From positions 704,642 to 768,641 of the forward strand of contig NC_040017.1 of NCBI RefSeq assembly GCF_000972845.2: a stretch of DNA of 64,000 bases, in the 5' to 3' direction. The notes under the pieces are model-generated. The model ran no database searches. It worked only from the letters and a program-made list of their open reading frames with translations, and was not told where the DNA came from. This document shows, piece after piece, positions 47,601 to 63,937 of the stretch. How positions within the stretch are numbered: position 1 is the stretch's first letter; the number at the start of each line of letters is the position of its first letter. Both the position numbers and the translations under genes were made by a program. Source of the DNA: Larimichthys crocea. Lineage: Eukaryota; Chordata; Actinopteri; Sciaenidae.

Positions 47601-50600
47601 GGGAAAATCTCCCCACATTTGGAGCTGGTGTTAATCTCAGAACATGTATAGGACTGCACACACAGTCAGAATGAACATATTCAATGGGTGACTCATTTCC
47701 TCCTCAGAGATTTATTGTTGACTATGCATCTTGTAAAACCTGAACTCACACCTTTTAGATGCAGCTTTGTAATTTGTGCAAATGTTTTTTGATCCGGGCA
47801 CCTTGGAGAATCTATAGTATACCGTATTTTCACGACCATAAGGCGCATATAAACGTCTTATATTTTTTTCAAAATGTGCAGCGCGCCCTATAGTGCAGTG
47901 CGCCCTATGTGTGTTGTTAAACCTGTGTTGAGAACAACGTGCCCATCTCACAGCCGATGTGAAAAAAGAAGTGAAACAAATGAACGCTGCACTTGTTGTT
48001 ATTCCGGGGGGGCTGACAAAGGAACTCCAACCGCTGGACATCGGTGTGAACCGGCCGTTCAAAGTAAGGCTGCGAGCGGCGTGGGAGCGATGGATGACCG
48101 ATGGAGACCACAGTTTCACAAAGAGTGGCAGGCAGCGCCGGGCAAGTTACGCCACAGTTTGTGAATGGATTGTAGATGCGTGGGCTAACGTGTCTACTGG
48201 CACTGGTGTTCGAGCTTTCGCAAAAGCCGGCATCATTTCCGAGGGGCCGCACGGCACGGAAAGTGACTCTGACAGCGAAGAAAGTGGAACTGGCATATTT
48301 GATTTAGCGCAGCTGTTTAACTCAGAAACGGAGGATGAGGACTTCGATGGGTTTGATTAATGACGATTACCGGTAATGTGCTTAAAAAATGTTAGTACTT
48401 TGTAATAAAGACTTAAATAAAGCACAATCAAACTCAGTTTTGCTCCCGCTCTATTTTTAAATACGCACACTTGTATACTTGTGTGTGTGTTGTTGTAAGG
48501 CGGTGCGCCATATGTGTGTGTAGACTGCGCCTTTTCGTACGGTGCGCCCTATGTGTGTGTTAAATACAGTAATGGCATACATAACGGAGACTGCGCCTTT
48601 TCGTACGGTGCGCCTTATGGTCGTGAAAATACGGTACTGTTTATATATAATTAAATATAAAAGTATAATGTGTTTTTTTCCTTCACAACATTCCATTATC
48701 TTTCTTTAAAAATCAAATGCCTTCCTCATACTTCCCCTGTACCCTCAGTGGGCAGAGGTCCAGCATCTCCAGGAAAGTCGCCTTACCTTTGACTCTCTTG
48801 GAGGAGGCCAGCAACAGATGGTCCTCGGGCAGAATGTGAGTTATGATGTCTATGGCACGTTCTGCGTGGAATCTGAGGGGACAAACATGCAATCACGCAA
48901 CGCAGACTTGGCTACAAACTGGGTTCTATTTGAGATAAACACTTCCAGGAAAGTCGAGTGTTTCCCTTTAACAAAGTTGTTGTTGAATCAGGGTTAGAGA
49001 GGTCAAGGGCATTAGCCAAATTCTGAATCAGGCCCTTTGTATCCAGGAAAGACTGTCACTGGATCAGTGAGAAACAGCTCCTCACCATCTATTACTTCCT
49101 AAAACTATCCGTTCTTTTTCATGTATGAAATGGCACACGCCCAAAGCATGCAGCTACATAACATAAACATACAATGAGGAACAGAGCAGACCATCACAGT
49201 GTGAGTCAGTCTTGTGTTTCATATATAAGGGGAGCTCATGTCTAATGTAATTAGCTGGCTGGTCTTGGAACAGTCCGGAGTTTGTAAGATTCATTGCACT
49301 CACAGAGCGTTGTCAAATTTCCCAGAGCTATACTGGTGCACGTATGAGGAGTAGGCCAGGTCTTCATGAGCTGTGGCAACGTGGATGTTCTTCCCCCCGA
49401 ACACGGACTGTCGGATGTCCAACGCTGTCTGCAATGTAAACAGAACAAAAAAATGACACATAGCACACATTCTAAAATGTAGGAGCATTTATTACACCTT
49501 CATCTTCCCTTTAACCTTTCCTTACCTTTCAAACCCTCCCTTGTTCCCTAACCCCAAACTCTACTCTCTCTCAGTTGCTGATGCCAGTGGTTGACAAGTC
49601 AAAGTGTACTGTAAGCGTCTGTCCTTTAATACACATCTTATTCTTACCAAATGTAAGGTTACGTTCAGACAGGATCAGGCGCTACGATGCATCACCACAG
49701 GGTGGTGTGGCGGTGTGTGACACGAGAACTTTTTAGTTCTTTATCAAGGCCAGCGCTCGCTCACTTTCATTCTGTCTATATCTCTTGACCAATGCTCCCT
49801 CTCTCTGAAGCTATTGGACGCAAATCAAATTAAACTTCTTCATGTCACTATCTTGCAGCATAACTTGCAAGGCAGACAAAGATTTAGAAGCTGGTTATGA
49901 AATGACCAAAGCCATTCCAAAAACAGTGCTAGATCCTGTCTAAATGCACCTTAATGTAATGATTACGTAAACACAGGTTGGTGGTAGGAAATTTCTTCCC
50001 ATCGCTCTACTTACCTGGTAAATAGCAACTGATTGGCATATGTTGTCTACATTTAATAAGTAAAATCCATAATCTAGCAGCGTGTCAGAATACTTGGGAT
50101 GCTTGTGTCCAAAATGTTCTCTGTAAGAAACAAAACACGGAATCAGAACTCATAATAACAGAAGGAATAATATAGATAGAGCTATAGAACAGCACCACAG
50201 CAGGTTACCTTGCTAGAAACACTGCATGTTTTATCAGCTGCTCTGCTTTCCTGAACTCCCTCTTCACCACGCAGGCCTGCAGCAGAAAGACAAGTCAGAC
50301 TTCACACAATCACGTCTGCTCGAGGGATTTTTCCTTCAGACACAACAGATGTCTGTGCTGTGGATACGTTCTGCACAACTCAATACCATCGTGTAATATA
50401 GATGAATGAAGTTAACCTTAGAAGCTTGCCGGAGCACATCCACCACTACTTTAACAGGCAGCCCTGGAGTTATCTCCTTCATAGCCTCTATACACCACCT
50501 GTATGCCTGGAAAGACAAACACATTCCATGTTGTGTTAGTGGTTGTTGTAAAATGTGGTTTATGTTGAAAATACAGCAAATATATGTGCATTTTTAAGCA

Positions 50601-53600
50601 TCGTCCTAACCTTGAAAACACAATGGTTCAAATAAATCATTTGCCAAACAGACATAAGTACCTCATCATAGTGGCTTTTGGCGAAGAGCAAGGCACAAAG
50701 CTCGCCGTACAGCGCTGCCTTGTTGGCCTGGTGGCCATGTTTGGCTAGTTTGTCCATGTAAGACTGAGCAAGCTTGAAGGTCTCCTCCCCTAGGTGGTAC
50801 TTACAGTTGCCATTGCGGACATGAAGCAGCCTATGGAGGCATAAGAGGGAAATGTAATGACAAGCTCACATGTATCTATCCAGAACAGAACAAAGGAGTA
50901 AGCTCTCTGGTTCAGTCATCATTTGTCATATTTATTTGTCATTCATCAACATCATCTTCTATTTTTCCTTTATTCTTTTGATAGTGATGGTTCATAATCA
51001 TTACTGTTAAACAGTTAGTTGTTTTGGCACTTCTCATAGTACTGTATAAGATTAGAACTGGCAGAGTGGTCACAGTTTGAAAGTGGAGTAAAAATGTCTG
51101 CAGTGTGACAATTTACTGATCTCAATTAGAGCTCCTGTGTGTAGAATTTGAGATTTGCTGAGAGTGGAGAAACAGAAAGGACAGTAAAGACACAGAAAAC
51201 TAGAACAGATGCTGCCCCTGTATAGGAGCTGCTTGGTGCCAGTTTGTGCTATGGTTGTGGCAGGTCAGGCTAACCTGGTGAAATAGATCTTCACTGCAGC
51301 CTTAAAAATGAAGCATCTTATCAGCCTGAACGTGTGTTTCATCTCCAGCTCTAATAAAACTACTCCCTTCAGAGTTAAACGGGTTGCACAGCCCGTTAAA
51401 AATGACCCTACTAAATACACAAAGTTATACATGATGAAATGAAATGCACTTCTATCACTGACAATCATCATTTCTAGTGGGAAGTGAAGCTGAGCCACCT
51501 GTTGTGAGAAGTGGAGCTGTGAGTCATAATGACTCATGCATTATTGAACAGGTGTGATGACACTGGACCAACAGAATTCCAGACACAAACAAACCTGCCT
51601 GATGCTTTTCTGTGACAAACAAAGAGTCAGTGGTCAGGAAAGTAAACTAAATCAACACCAAGGAATTATTGGTTAATAAACATAAACTGAACGCCCACAG
51701 GTTTGGAGACTCACCTGACACAGCATTCCACAGCCCGGAAACAGTGGAGGACCTCACTGTGGAGCGTGCACAGCTGCAGGCACGACAGAAACACTTTCTC
51801 TGCATCTCCATACCAGCCCGCATCAGACAGGAAACCACCTACAACCACAAAGACGGCAGTGGGGAGGTAGACTCAGCATCACTTGTGGTAACTGCTGGTT
51901 CAAGTATTGGGGTTTTTGGTTGATGATGATGCCCTACTGTGTGCCTTCATCTGATGTTCTATCATTTCTGTAGAAGTGGTCAGTAAGACTTAAAGAGTCA
52001 TCTGCTTGGATAAAACCACAAAGCCAGTGAATATTTTGAATATTATCATCAATTATGTTTTGTTGCAGTCAGTACAGATGTTGAGGCAATGGTTACATGA
52101 CAAACTGGCTGACTGTATTACATGGAATGTGTCTATCCCCATCCCCATAGACTGCTGCGTGATACTAAGGACATTTGTACCTTTATACTTAATAGTGCCT
52201 CATATTGCATGCATAGTTATGTATAGCAGTAGTAAATGTGGTCTGACTAGATTACATTAAATCGACTTTAAATCAATTCAATCATTATGGCTCGCTGCCA
52301 ATGATCCAGCCTGTGGCTGGTCCCTGATGTGTTTCTGGCTGGACTACAGCAATGTGAAAGTGTGTCCTGACTTAGTGAGTGAGAAATGAAGGTACACCAT
52401 TGGTCAGTTGAGTGTTGAAGTTTCCCGATAGTCTGTTGTTCTTTCAAAATAAAAAGGTATCAATAGTCGGGATGTAATCAACATTTGTATATACTCTTGT
52501 GGGTTTCCGCAGATGGCACAGAGGTGGGTTTTTTTCACTATTACTGAGAGGTCAGGAGGCCACAAAACATATTCCATCCCCATAATACATGACAAAAGCC
52601 AAAGTATTCATAAAATTAATGTATTCTCATGAAATGAGGGTTATATATCCTGGAAATTTGATTCAGCTTTTTCAGATCCTTGAGTAAAAATTAATTTAGA
52701 CTCAAGAAGTCGACACACTTAACACAAGAGGTGTGATGACATCAGGGTCAGGGTAACTGCATTGAGCATAAACAAAGTTTTACAGCGGGTGGGACAGTCT
52801 GCTGTTACGCCCTCAGGAGAACATTGACCACTCACAGTCCAGCCATATACAAAGTCTGTTCGACCCAGTCTTGTTCCTATCAGCTCATGCTATGGTAACA
52901 TCAGTGTGAGGAATGAATGACCTCCACTTATTTATTGTCTGTTCCTGTTACAAATCAGTGTGTGTGTGAATCCCCCCATCCCGTATCCCAATTTACCCAG
53001 CACAAAGCCGAACTGGATGGCCTTCTCTTTGACATGGGCGTCAGACTCTGCGATGTAGGAGCAGCGGCGGCTGAAAGAGTTTGCCAGAACTGAAGCCACT
53101 TTCACACCGTGGTCCATCAGGGCCTGAAAGCAGTGGTGCAAGAGGTGTCTGCAGGAGGGGAGACAAACAATTGGACCATGTCAGTGGGAGGCAGAACTAC
53201 TACTGGGCAAATATACTCTTTGTTCCATTCAAGCCTATACAAAAAAATAATAATTTAAAAAGACACCCATAGTACTAACGGACACCACAAACATGTGGCT
53301 AATCAGTGAATGACAAGACTGATGACTGCTGATTGTATTCTCATTGAGCCTATCAATGCAGGCTGAAAGCAACACACAGCACAGAGATAACGCAGAGAGG
53401 ACATCAATAATGTACCTTAACCTAAAGGAGACTCTAAAGTTTTTTTGGGGGGGGGGGGGCTGCACAGGAGAGGAATGCTCAATAGTTTAGAGAAAACCAG
53501 CTAAGACAGAAGAGGAACAGAGCAGTGAATGAGGGAAACACGGGCCCAAATAAAAGAACTTCAATGTCTGCAAGAACTGCTTCATCACACATGTTTGGTA

Positions 53601-54355
53601 AGCAAACAATATCCAACCTTCAATGAATGCAGCTTACTGCATATACAGCATAAAGAGCTGTGATAACATCTGGTTAAGAGACCACAGTCTCCAGAAGCAT
53701 TTAGTGAGACACCTGATGGGCTCGGTGTGTGGTGTGGTGTGAGGTTTCAGCCACAGTTTGGCTTTATTGTGTTCTTACCTTTTGTCTGAAGCCCGCAGCA
53801 CTTTAGCAAACACCTCCAGCTCACAGAACTCTCCTCCCAGCTGGCAGAGCCGGCCCTGCTGGTAAAGCTGAGACATAGAGAGAGATAAGGTGAGCAATAA
53901 TACAGATGTTCCTCATCCGTTACTCTACAGGTAATACCCAATCTGATAAATATGACGCAGAAGGGGACAGGATGTCCTTTTGTTTTATATTGCAGATGTG
54001 TTTGAAGACACGACTGTCCGCTGTTCAGGAGCTAAAACAAACAAAAGAAAATGTGCTGAGCAATAAGTTGTTATATTCAGTGGTTCTCAATGGCTGATCT
54101 ATGGGGGACACTGCCAGTCTCAGCTACGTCTCTTCAACTGTAGATATCGGAGAATCCTCACTTAATGTCTGAGTGATGTGAGGTTAGATGAGAAGCCGGT
54201 TCCTGTGGTCCAAACCACAAATCAACTGAAGTCACACTGCTTGACAAACAGCTCATTTATTATGGCAGTTGTGTTGTGGTCATGTGCCTGTGAGAGTTGG
54301 TAGCAATGGAGGAAAACACATTCTTTCTAGTGATGAAATGAAGACTCAGTGAACT

Positions 54356-54391
<36 letters not shown>

Positions 54392-57300
54392 GTTTTTTTA
54401 ATTTCTCAATTCTAAGATGTGGATGTGGACGATTCTACATGGATGCAGAGAAAGATCATGATTAGAAGTTTGCAGCCTTTATTAAATTATGCTAATGTTG
54501 ATAGGGTGGACAGTGAAGTCATGTTGAAACGTCCCTCTCTTGCACTGAATTGTGGGTGAACACAGGGCTGACAGACGATCTTTGGCCAACCAACACCAGA
54601 TTTATTTATATGTCACAGACATACGACAGCAGTGAGTGATACAGCACACACACAGTATTTTAAAAGCTGACGTCTGGGCACATTTCAGATTTTATGAACT
54701 GACTGAAAAGCACCAACATTTGGGTTTAAAATCTCCTTCACAAAAGCTGAAATACTTTTGGAGGTATAAGAAATTTAAGAAACAATGTTAGTGGTTTTCT
54801 CCCTGAGCTTATAGACTGTGACCATAAAGAATAGAATGTCATGAACAATCAACCTGCTTTTAATATGCTCCATCTTTGGCCTATTAGCTGCTTGCTGTGG
54901 CATCATGGATGTTGCCATGTTGGATTTGCAGATCCAGAAATGATCATGTATGAGAGTGTGGAGCTGGTGGCTGACACAGACTTTTTCATGAGCCCAGTGT
55001 GTTGTGCTGAACTAAAGCATACCCAGACATTTTCTTCAGAAAATGGATCCTTTAATTAAAAAAAAGGAACAAATGCTGTGAAATATTTCTCTATTCCTGA
55101 CTGTCCATTCTCATCACACCCTGAACAGTGTTTCTCTGACCTTGACTGACTCATATCTACACGAGCTGCTCTGACCCCTACTCATCCGTCTGTCTCATTT
55201 ACAACCTCAACATCAACATGATGACTGCTTCACTGTTTCCATGCATTTCTTATCTCAAGCTGGGATTGTAATATTCTAAAGATACTGACTAAATAATATT
55301 AGAGTCAAGAGTAATGAAGCATGCCCTGAAGATAACTTCTGTCATGATTTGGCGCTGTATGAATAAAAATGAAATGAACTTGTATTGAATGGATTAATAT
55401 GTTGTGCTTCATTTAAACATTGGACCATTGTTAAAATCTCCGTGTGTCGCTCTCCAGAATCTGACTCTCAGGGGTCAAAGCAACACATGCTTCAAGAATG
55501 TTTGGTGGAAAAATGATTCTGATCTACTGACTTTGACAATGAACACATATCCAACCTGCTTTCACGATTGGCCCGTTAACCAGGGTGGAACACATGTCGC
55601 ACTGTACTTTGCTTTTGTCAGACAGCAGCTCATAGTGGTATTGATGCTTTAATTCCACAGATGTGAGCTACTACCCTGCTATTTGAAACACACTAACAAG
55701 GAGGACAGAGAGAGTGCAGGAGAGTGGAGGATACTGTGAGGTATTTTATGTAATGTCACTATGTGGGATATGTATGGCTGAATAGTGACTGCCAGTGACT
55801 CATTTGTGATAGCAGTCTCACACCAATGGGCCAAATGTAGGTTAAAAACAGGTTCAGTACAGGGGCATGACATTGTATTTATTGGAGTACAAATAAATAA
55901 AAAGTATTAAAATCCAACTGCATTTGTGTTACATTCTGGCTATATATATGCTGTTTAGTTGCTCAAACATTTCCAGAAGATTGTAGCAATGTAATGTAAC
56001 TCATATATATCAATCAACAAATCAGCACCAGTGACTGGACAGTCCACTGTTGAACAGAAAGTAGACTAACCAGTGCTACCTGTACTCAGATTATTTTCCG
56101 GTAACGTATTGAATTGATTGAATGTTATTATATTATTGTTCACACGCATTTTTAGTTTTATAAATAAGAGACAGAAAGTAAAATCATTTCATTTTATAAT
56201 GTTTGTCTGTGCGGCTGGCAACATGGCCATGTTGTTTCCATTTAGTTTTCTGAAGCCTACATCATTCATACATTTTCTTTCCAACTCATTTGGTGGCAGA
56301 TGTCTGGATTTAGTACAGTTACAAGGCACCGCAGGCTGCGACGTACAGTTTGTGACTTCGAGGCCTTGTGTATAGGCTGTGACGTTGAGTCCTCGGTGTA
56401 CAGCCTGGGATGTATAGGCACTGACGTACAGGCTGGGGTGTATGTCATGATGCTCAAAACATCATGACATGAACTTAGAAATTCTGAATTTGATATTTTA
56501 GAAAGCAGAAAAGGGGTAATAGACTGGAAACAAATATTTTTCCATACTGAAAATGACTAAAAATGAAATTCCATACTGTGTGGGAGTTGAGCCATCATAC
56601 ACACATTTCCAGTATGAAAGGGGTCTCAGTGAAGGTAGTTTACCCTGCCTATGAGAACCTTTAAGCCATGTTTCTACCTAACAAATCTAAAGGGTATAGT
56701 ACCCTTGGAACCCGTACCAACATGTGTCTAAACCCTCTCTTTGCATCTCCACCGCAGACAGTGCTCTTAAACGTTGGCAGGGCGCTTTAAGACTAATCCC
56801 ATTCACTTTTGCAGCGGTTGGGAAGCAACAGACGATGTTGTAGCATTAATAAACTGACACACTGTAACCGACACTGGTCATTTACTGCCTGCTAACCATT
56901 TTACTCTGCTCTGCTTCTATTCACCATCATGTTTTCTGCTAAAGGACACACAGGTTTTGTGTTCTTTTGTCTCTGTATGTGGTTCTTTATTACAACAAGG
57001 AGGCTAGCTTTGTTTGAGGAAAGGCTTCACACACCACAGGGAGGGAAATTCTACATGAGAGCACAGACGACCAGACTACACTGGTTCAATGGGAGGTCTG
57101 CAGTGCATTAACTTGCACTGAACCTCAACAGTATCGGGATATTGAAAAAACAAGTTATTCTATTGATACCATTCACAACATTTGTGGATAGAAATGTAAA
57201 AATAACCGCTTAATGTCTGACAAATGAAACTGGTGGCCCTGTGACACACCTGCATGTTCTCAACAAGATATTCAGTGGGCGTTCTTCATGGGCTTCACCA

Positions 57301-58699
57301 TGTTGCCACAGACTGGCAAAAATATCACTGCATGTTGTTTTTGGATTAGTTGTTGCCTTGGCAACAACTACTCTTCCCGGGTAGTTGGGTCCAGATATCA
57401 GCAAAATGGTTTAACCCAGATTCACATTTACAAATCAGAAGTGGATGCATGAAAACCAGAGGGTAAATAACACATGTAGTATCCCATTGCTACCATTTAT
57501 GACAACACATGTGTATTATATTATTTATAGGGTTATTGTTATGAAAAACAAGTGCCTCAGTACTGTTGCATGTGATTCTTTTACATTCAGAGGAGTGCAA
57601 CTGTGATGTGGGCAACATTTCACTCAAGCAACTGTTTTTCGTTGTTGCTGCACATGTTTATGGGGGTATTTTGGTAATAATACCGCCACTATACACCATA
57701 GCTGGTTTGGTGTCACCTAGTTTACTACAAGTTCAACCTGTCTCACAGTGAACCACGTCCACAGCATGTCTGGTCTCCATCTCACAAACATTCTGTCAAC
57801 ACACTTAGAACGTGAGGTTACCTGATTTACTGCAACACAGACACCCAATGGGGTTGTTACACTTCTCCTGAACTCATGTGTTACTCTGGTCCTTAATCTT
57901 CATTTTAGTCATTCACGATTCCTGGTGTATTTTATAATATAGACACCATTTTTAGTTTAAATACACTACTGTGTGTATGCATTTAGGAAACTCTTCCTTG
58001 ACATGAATAACAACATTAACAGACATCAGATGTGAGCAGTCAGAATGTGAAATGAGTAAACAATAACAGGAGTGTGTGTTGGTGTCTGATTAGGGAGGAA
58101 TGTGTGTCCTTGCACAGCTGCCAGTGTAAGCTGTGTTCATGACCTCAGCCTTTCTAAAATCCTACTTATGGCTCAAAAGCACGACTGTTTTCAATGTGGC
58201 ATTCAACCAAGAAAAAGAACTGGTTTCAAAGTGGACATGTTTCAACATATTGCTGTATGTGACTGACGGAAAGTGAGCAGGTCTGCTGCATCTGTACGTC
58301 TGCCCGAATAAGAAAGCCTGCTTTAAATATAGTGGGTCACAACAAAGCTAGAAAGCACTGACACGAAGTCTATTATCCGAAAAACATTCACTATACAGAT
58401 ATAAAACAGTAGCTACCTTGCATTTTGAGAACACGTAAGCTGACCGTTGGTTTCGTCTTCGACAGTTAGCCTAACGTAATTTAACGTCAGCTAACGTTAG
58501 CAGCAGCGTTAGCAGCTGAGCACACGGAGCCGTACTGTCAGATACACCTGATATATCTTACCTTATAATAGACATCGAACTGTATGTTTTCCGGGAGTGA
58601 GCGTATGTCCCTTCTTGAGCGGCTGTAGTTATCCACCACAGCCGAGATAGCGGTGTTGTACAGTGTTTCTGGGATCCATTCGAGCTCCACAGCAGCCAT
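44685..58699 (-). CDS. appbp2: APPBP2 (PAT1), complete, 13 exons
   Basis: Amyloid-beta precursor protein-binding protein 2, a tetratricopeptide-repeat protein that binds the basolateral sorting signal of APP and serves as a CUL2 ubiquitin-ligase substrate receptor for C-terminal degrons (family knowledge). Exons in order: 58562-58699, 53779-53867, 52997-53148, 51715-51838, 50662-50830, 50417-50506, 50209-50276, 50015-50120, 49304-49428, 48787-48872, 47165-47355, 46148-46313, 44685-44947. They join in phase to 588 residues (human 585). Start: MAAVELEWIPETLYNTAISA, ATG in good context (AACATGG). TPR-type helical pairs run through most of the protein, e.g. AKKAFGEFNVQTAKHYGNLG and AEEMHIKAIQIKEQLLG. 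The C-terminal ~25 residues diverge from mammals, ending in SLGPTRPCLG. Exons 6 and 12 have weak donors (GTTAAC, GTCAGA). Intron 10 hosts a pogo-like transposon on the opposite strand. Confidence 0.96.
45410..46010 (+). repeat. Possible transposon remnant in APPBP2 intron 12
   Basis: A short plus-strand frame from ATG 45489 reads KRKLTEEAKKRK, resembling the basic N-termini of repeat-encoded proteins common in fish genomes; it hits a stop at 45555-45557, with similarity perhaps continuing in another frame. No terminal repeats were found. Confidence 0.25.
46883..46907 (+). repeat. LINE/SINE 3'-tail fragment
   Basis: TAAGTCACTTTGGATAAAAG plus CGTC matches the 3' tail of the L2-type element at 8.36 kb with one difference. 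It is an L2 3' fragment or a SINE that borrows the L2 tail. In APPBP2 intron 11, opposite strand to the gene. Confidence 0.6.
47822..48634 (+). mobile_element. pogo/Tigger-type DNA transposon, internally deleted
   Basis: Perfect 26-bp terminal inverted repeats (47822-47847 and 48609-48634, beginning CCGTATTTTCACGACCATAA) flanked by TA on both sides, the Tc1/mariner-pogo target. The plus-strand frame 47959-48360 encodes the C-terminal part of a DDE transposase. Subterminal repeats (CTGCGCCTTTTCGTACGGTG) occur twice at the right end. Most of the transposase, including the DNA-binding domain and the first two catalytic acids, is deleted. Inserted in APPBP2 intron 10, antisense to the gene. Perfect ends suggest a recent insertion. 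Confidence 0.9.
47959..48360 (+). pseudogene. C-terminal fragment of pogo-like DDE transposase
   Basis: 133 residues with LVVIPGGLTKELQPLDIGVN, the block that carries the third catalytic acidic residue of pogo/Tigger transposases (D27 of this fragment), then RPFKVRLRAAWERWM and an acidic tail. Uninterrupted, followed within 50 bases by AATAAA (48404-48409). No upstream catalytic region, so it cannot be an active enzyme alone; it may be a non-autonomous derivative. Confidence 0.85.
53868..58561. other. APPBP2 intron 1: no gene seen
   Basis: 4.7 kb with a (GT)n tract at 54360-54390, a small degenerate tandem region at 56330-56450 (variants of GACGTACAGGCTGGG) ending in an 11-bp hairpin (56442-56470), and the X-box at 57352. 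TAACGTTAGC words at 58466-58515 mark the promoter side. No supported exon on either strand. Confidence 0.45.
57352..57365. promoter_or_regulatory. Palindromic RFX X-box in APPBP2 intron 1
   Basis: GTTGCCTTGGCAAC matches the X-box consensus GTNRCC-NN-RGYAAC at every position and is a perfect palindrome around TT, extended by two more paired bases on each side. It lies 1.2 kb inside APPBP2 intron 1. RFX occupancy is inference. Confidence 0.45.
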
Positions 58700-59993
58700 G
58701 TTGTTTTCCCTCTCCAAAAAAAAAAGCCCAGCAGCTTCAGCCCTCCCCGGCTCTCCCTACACTACCTTACCGCGATGAAAGCACTTCCTCCGCGACTCCT
58801 CATACAACATTCACTTTAAAGCGAGGCCACGGATACTCGTACCGCCGCTAAGTCGCCGCTACAGCCCCTCAAACCGCTGTTTCATTTCCAATTTTTCTCC
58901 TTCATCTCCAATTATTCGTCGACCCTACAGCAGTTCCGTGCCCCCGTCCCGACGCAAGCCTTCACCAGCGCTGACGCAGTGACGTAATTGTGCGGTCGAT
59001 GCAAAAATAAAATAAAAAAAATAAGGGCTTTTAAATTCAAAGAACAAAAGTCATGTTTTTGGACAAATATGCAAATAAAAAATACTTCTATACAGTGTTT
59101 ATTTTCCTAATCTTGTTTATGTTAAAAGGGTTTCTCATTTTACATAATAAAGACCCCGTTCCACCCAAAACTCTGCTCAAACACCCTCAGCTGGCAGCTA
59201 AAACGTACATAAGTACAATACATAGACATAATACGTTTCCTTTGTGTATTAGGATGACTTTATGAGTTCATATATTTGTATTGTTCACATCTTTGGTTTC
59301 CCAAAATTGTGCATTTATGTGTAAAAATTGTTACATTTCCTGCAGTTTATGGATGCAAACATATAGCTAAACTACAGCTGAAGATCACTTGTGTCATAGA
59401 TCATAAAATCTATCACAGTTCAAATGCGCACATATAGGATCCATGTAATTTAATATCAGCAGGGTTGGATCAAAATGTATTATACTATTGTCTGAGGAAT
59501 ATTTAATGCACACATTTAGTCGATTTGTTTTTGCTCTGGTATGTTGTCCATCAACAAAACTTTTTTTTAAAGATTAAATGTAAAATATTTATATAACGTG
59601 AAACACAGACTGTAAACTGTTTATTTCATTAATAATTAATTTAATCACTATGACACTTTAAGTAAATAATAAATGTACATTAAGGCAGAGTTTTAAGGAA
59701 CAAAACACAGACTAAAATCATATTTTGGTGTCAGTTTGTTACATTTGTGCTGCACATTTCCCCAAACTTGCCACTACAGGTTGGGGTCCAACCTCTAGAG
59801 GGCGACCGCTGAATTGCGCTGCTACGACCATTCGCTAGAAGAAGATAGACTTTGACGTCAACACGTTTGAGCATGCCTACTACGCTCGAACATAAACAAA
59901 GGCAGGACGCTGCGCTGCAATTAACTCTACTCTCCGGTAATTCTATATGCTAACTGTACTGAAAAAATTGGAGAGCCACTTATTTTTGCAAGC
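58700..59993. promoter_or_regulatory. Divergent APPBP2/PPM1D promoter interval
   Basis: About 1.3 kb separate the two start codons. The APPBP2 side (58700-58990) is CpG-rich, with a CRE-like TGACGTAA at 58980-58987. The middle (59000-59750) is AT-rich with no recognisable element. The PPM1D side (59760-59993) again becomes CpG-richer and carries the CRE/p53 cluster. No TATA box was assigned. Transcription start sites cannot be fixed from sequence alone. Confidence 0.5.
59853..59878 (+). promoter_or_regulatory. CRE overlapping p53-type response element upstream of PPM1D
   Basis: TGACGTCA, the perfect palindromic cAMP-response element, lies at 59853-59860, 133 bp before the PPM1D ATG. Two p53-type decamers follow with no spacer: CAACACGTTT (59859-59868, 8/10) and GAGCATGCCT (59869-59878, 10/10 to RRRCWWGYYY), together 18/20. 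PPM1D is a known p53 target in mammals through a 5' proximal p53 element, so the placement fits a conserved p53-Wip1 feedback loop. Binding is inferred, not shown. Confidence 0.6.

Positions 59994-63937
<3,944 letters not shown>

Noticed and set aside
47712..48252. Minus-strand frames of 135 and 111 codons overlapping the transposon
   Set aside because: Antisense shadows of the pogo-like transposase frame.
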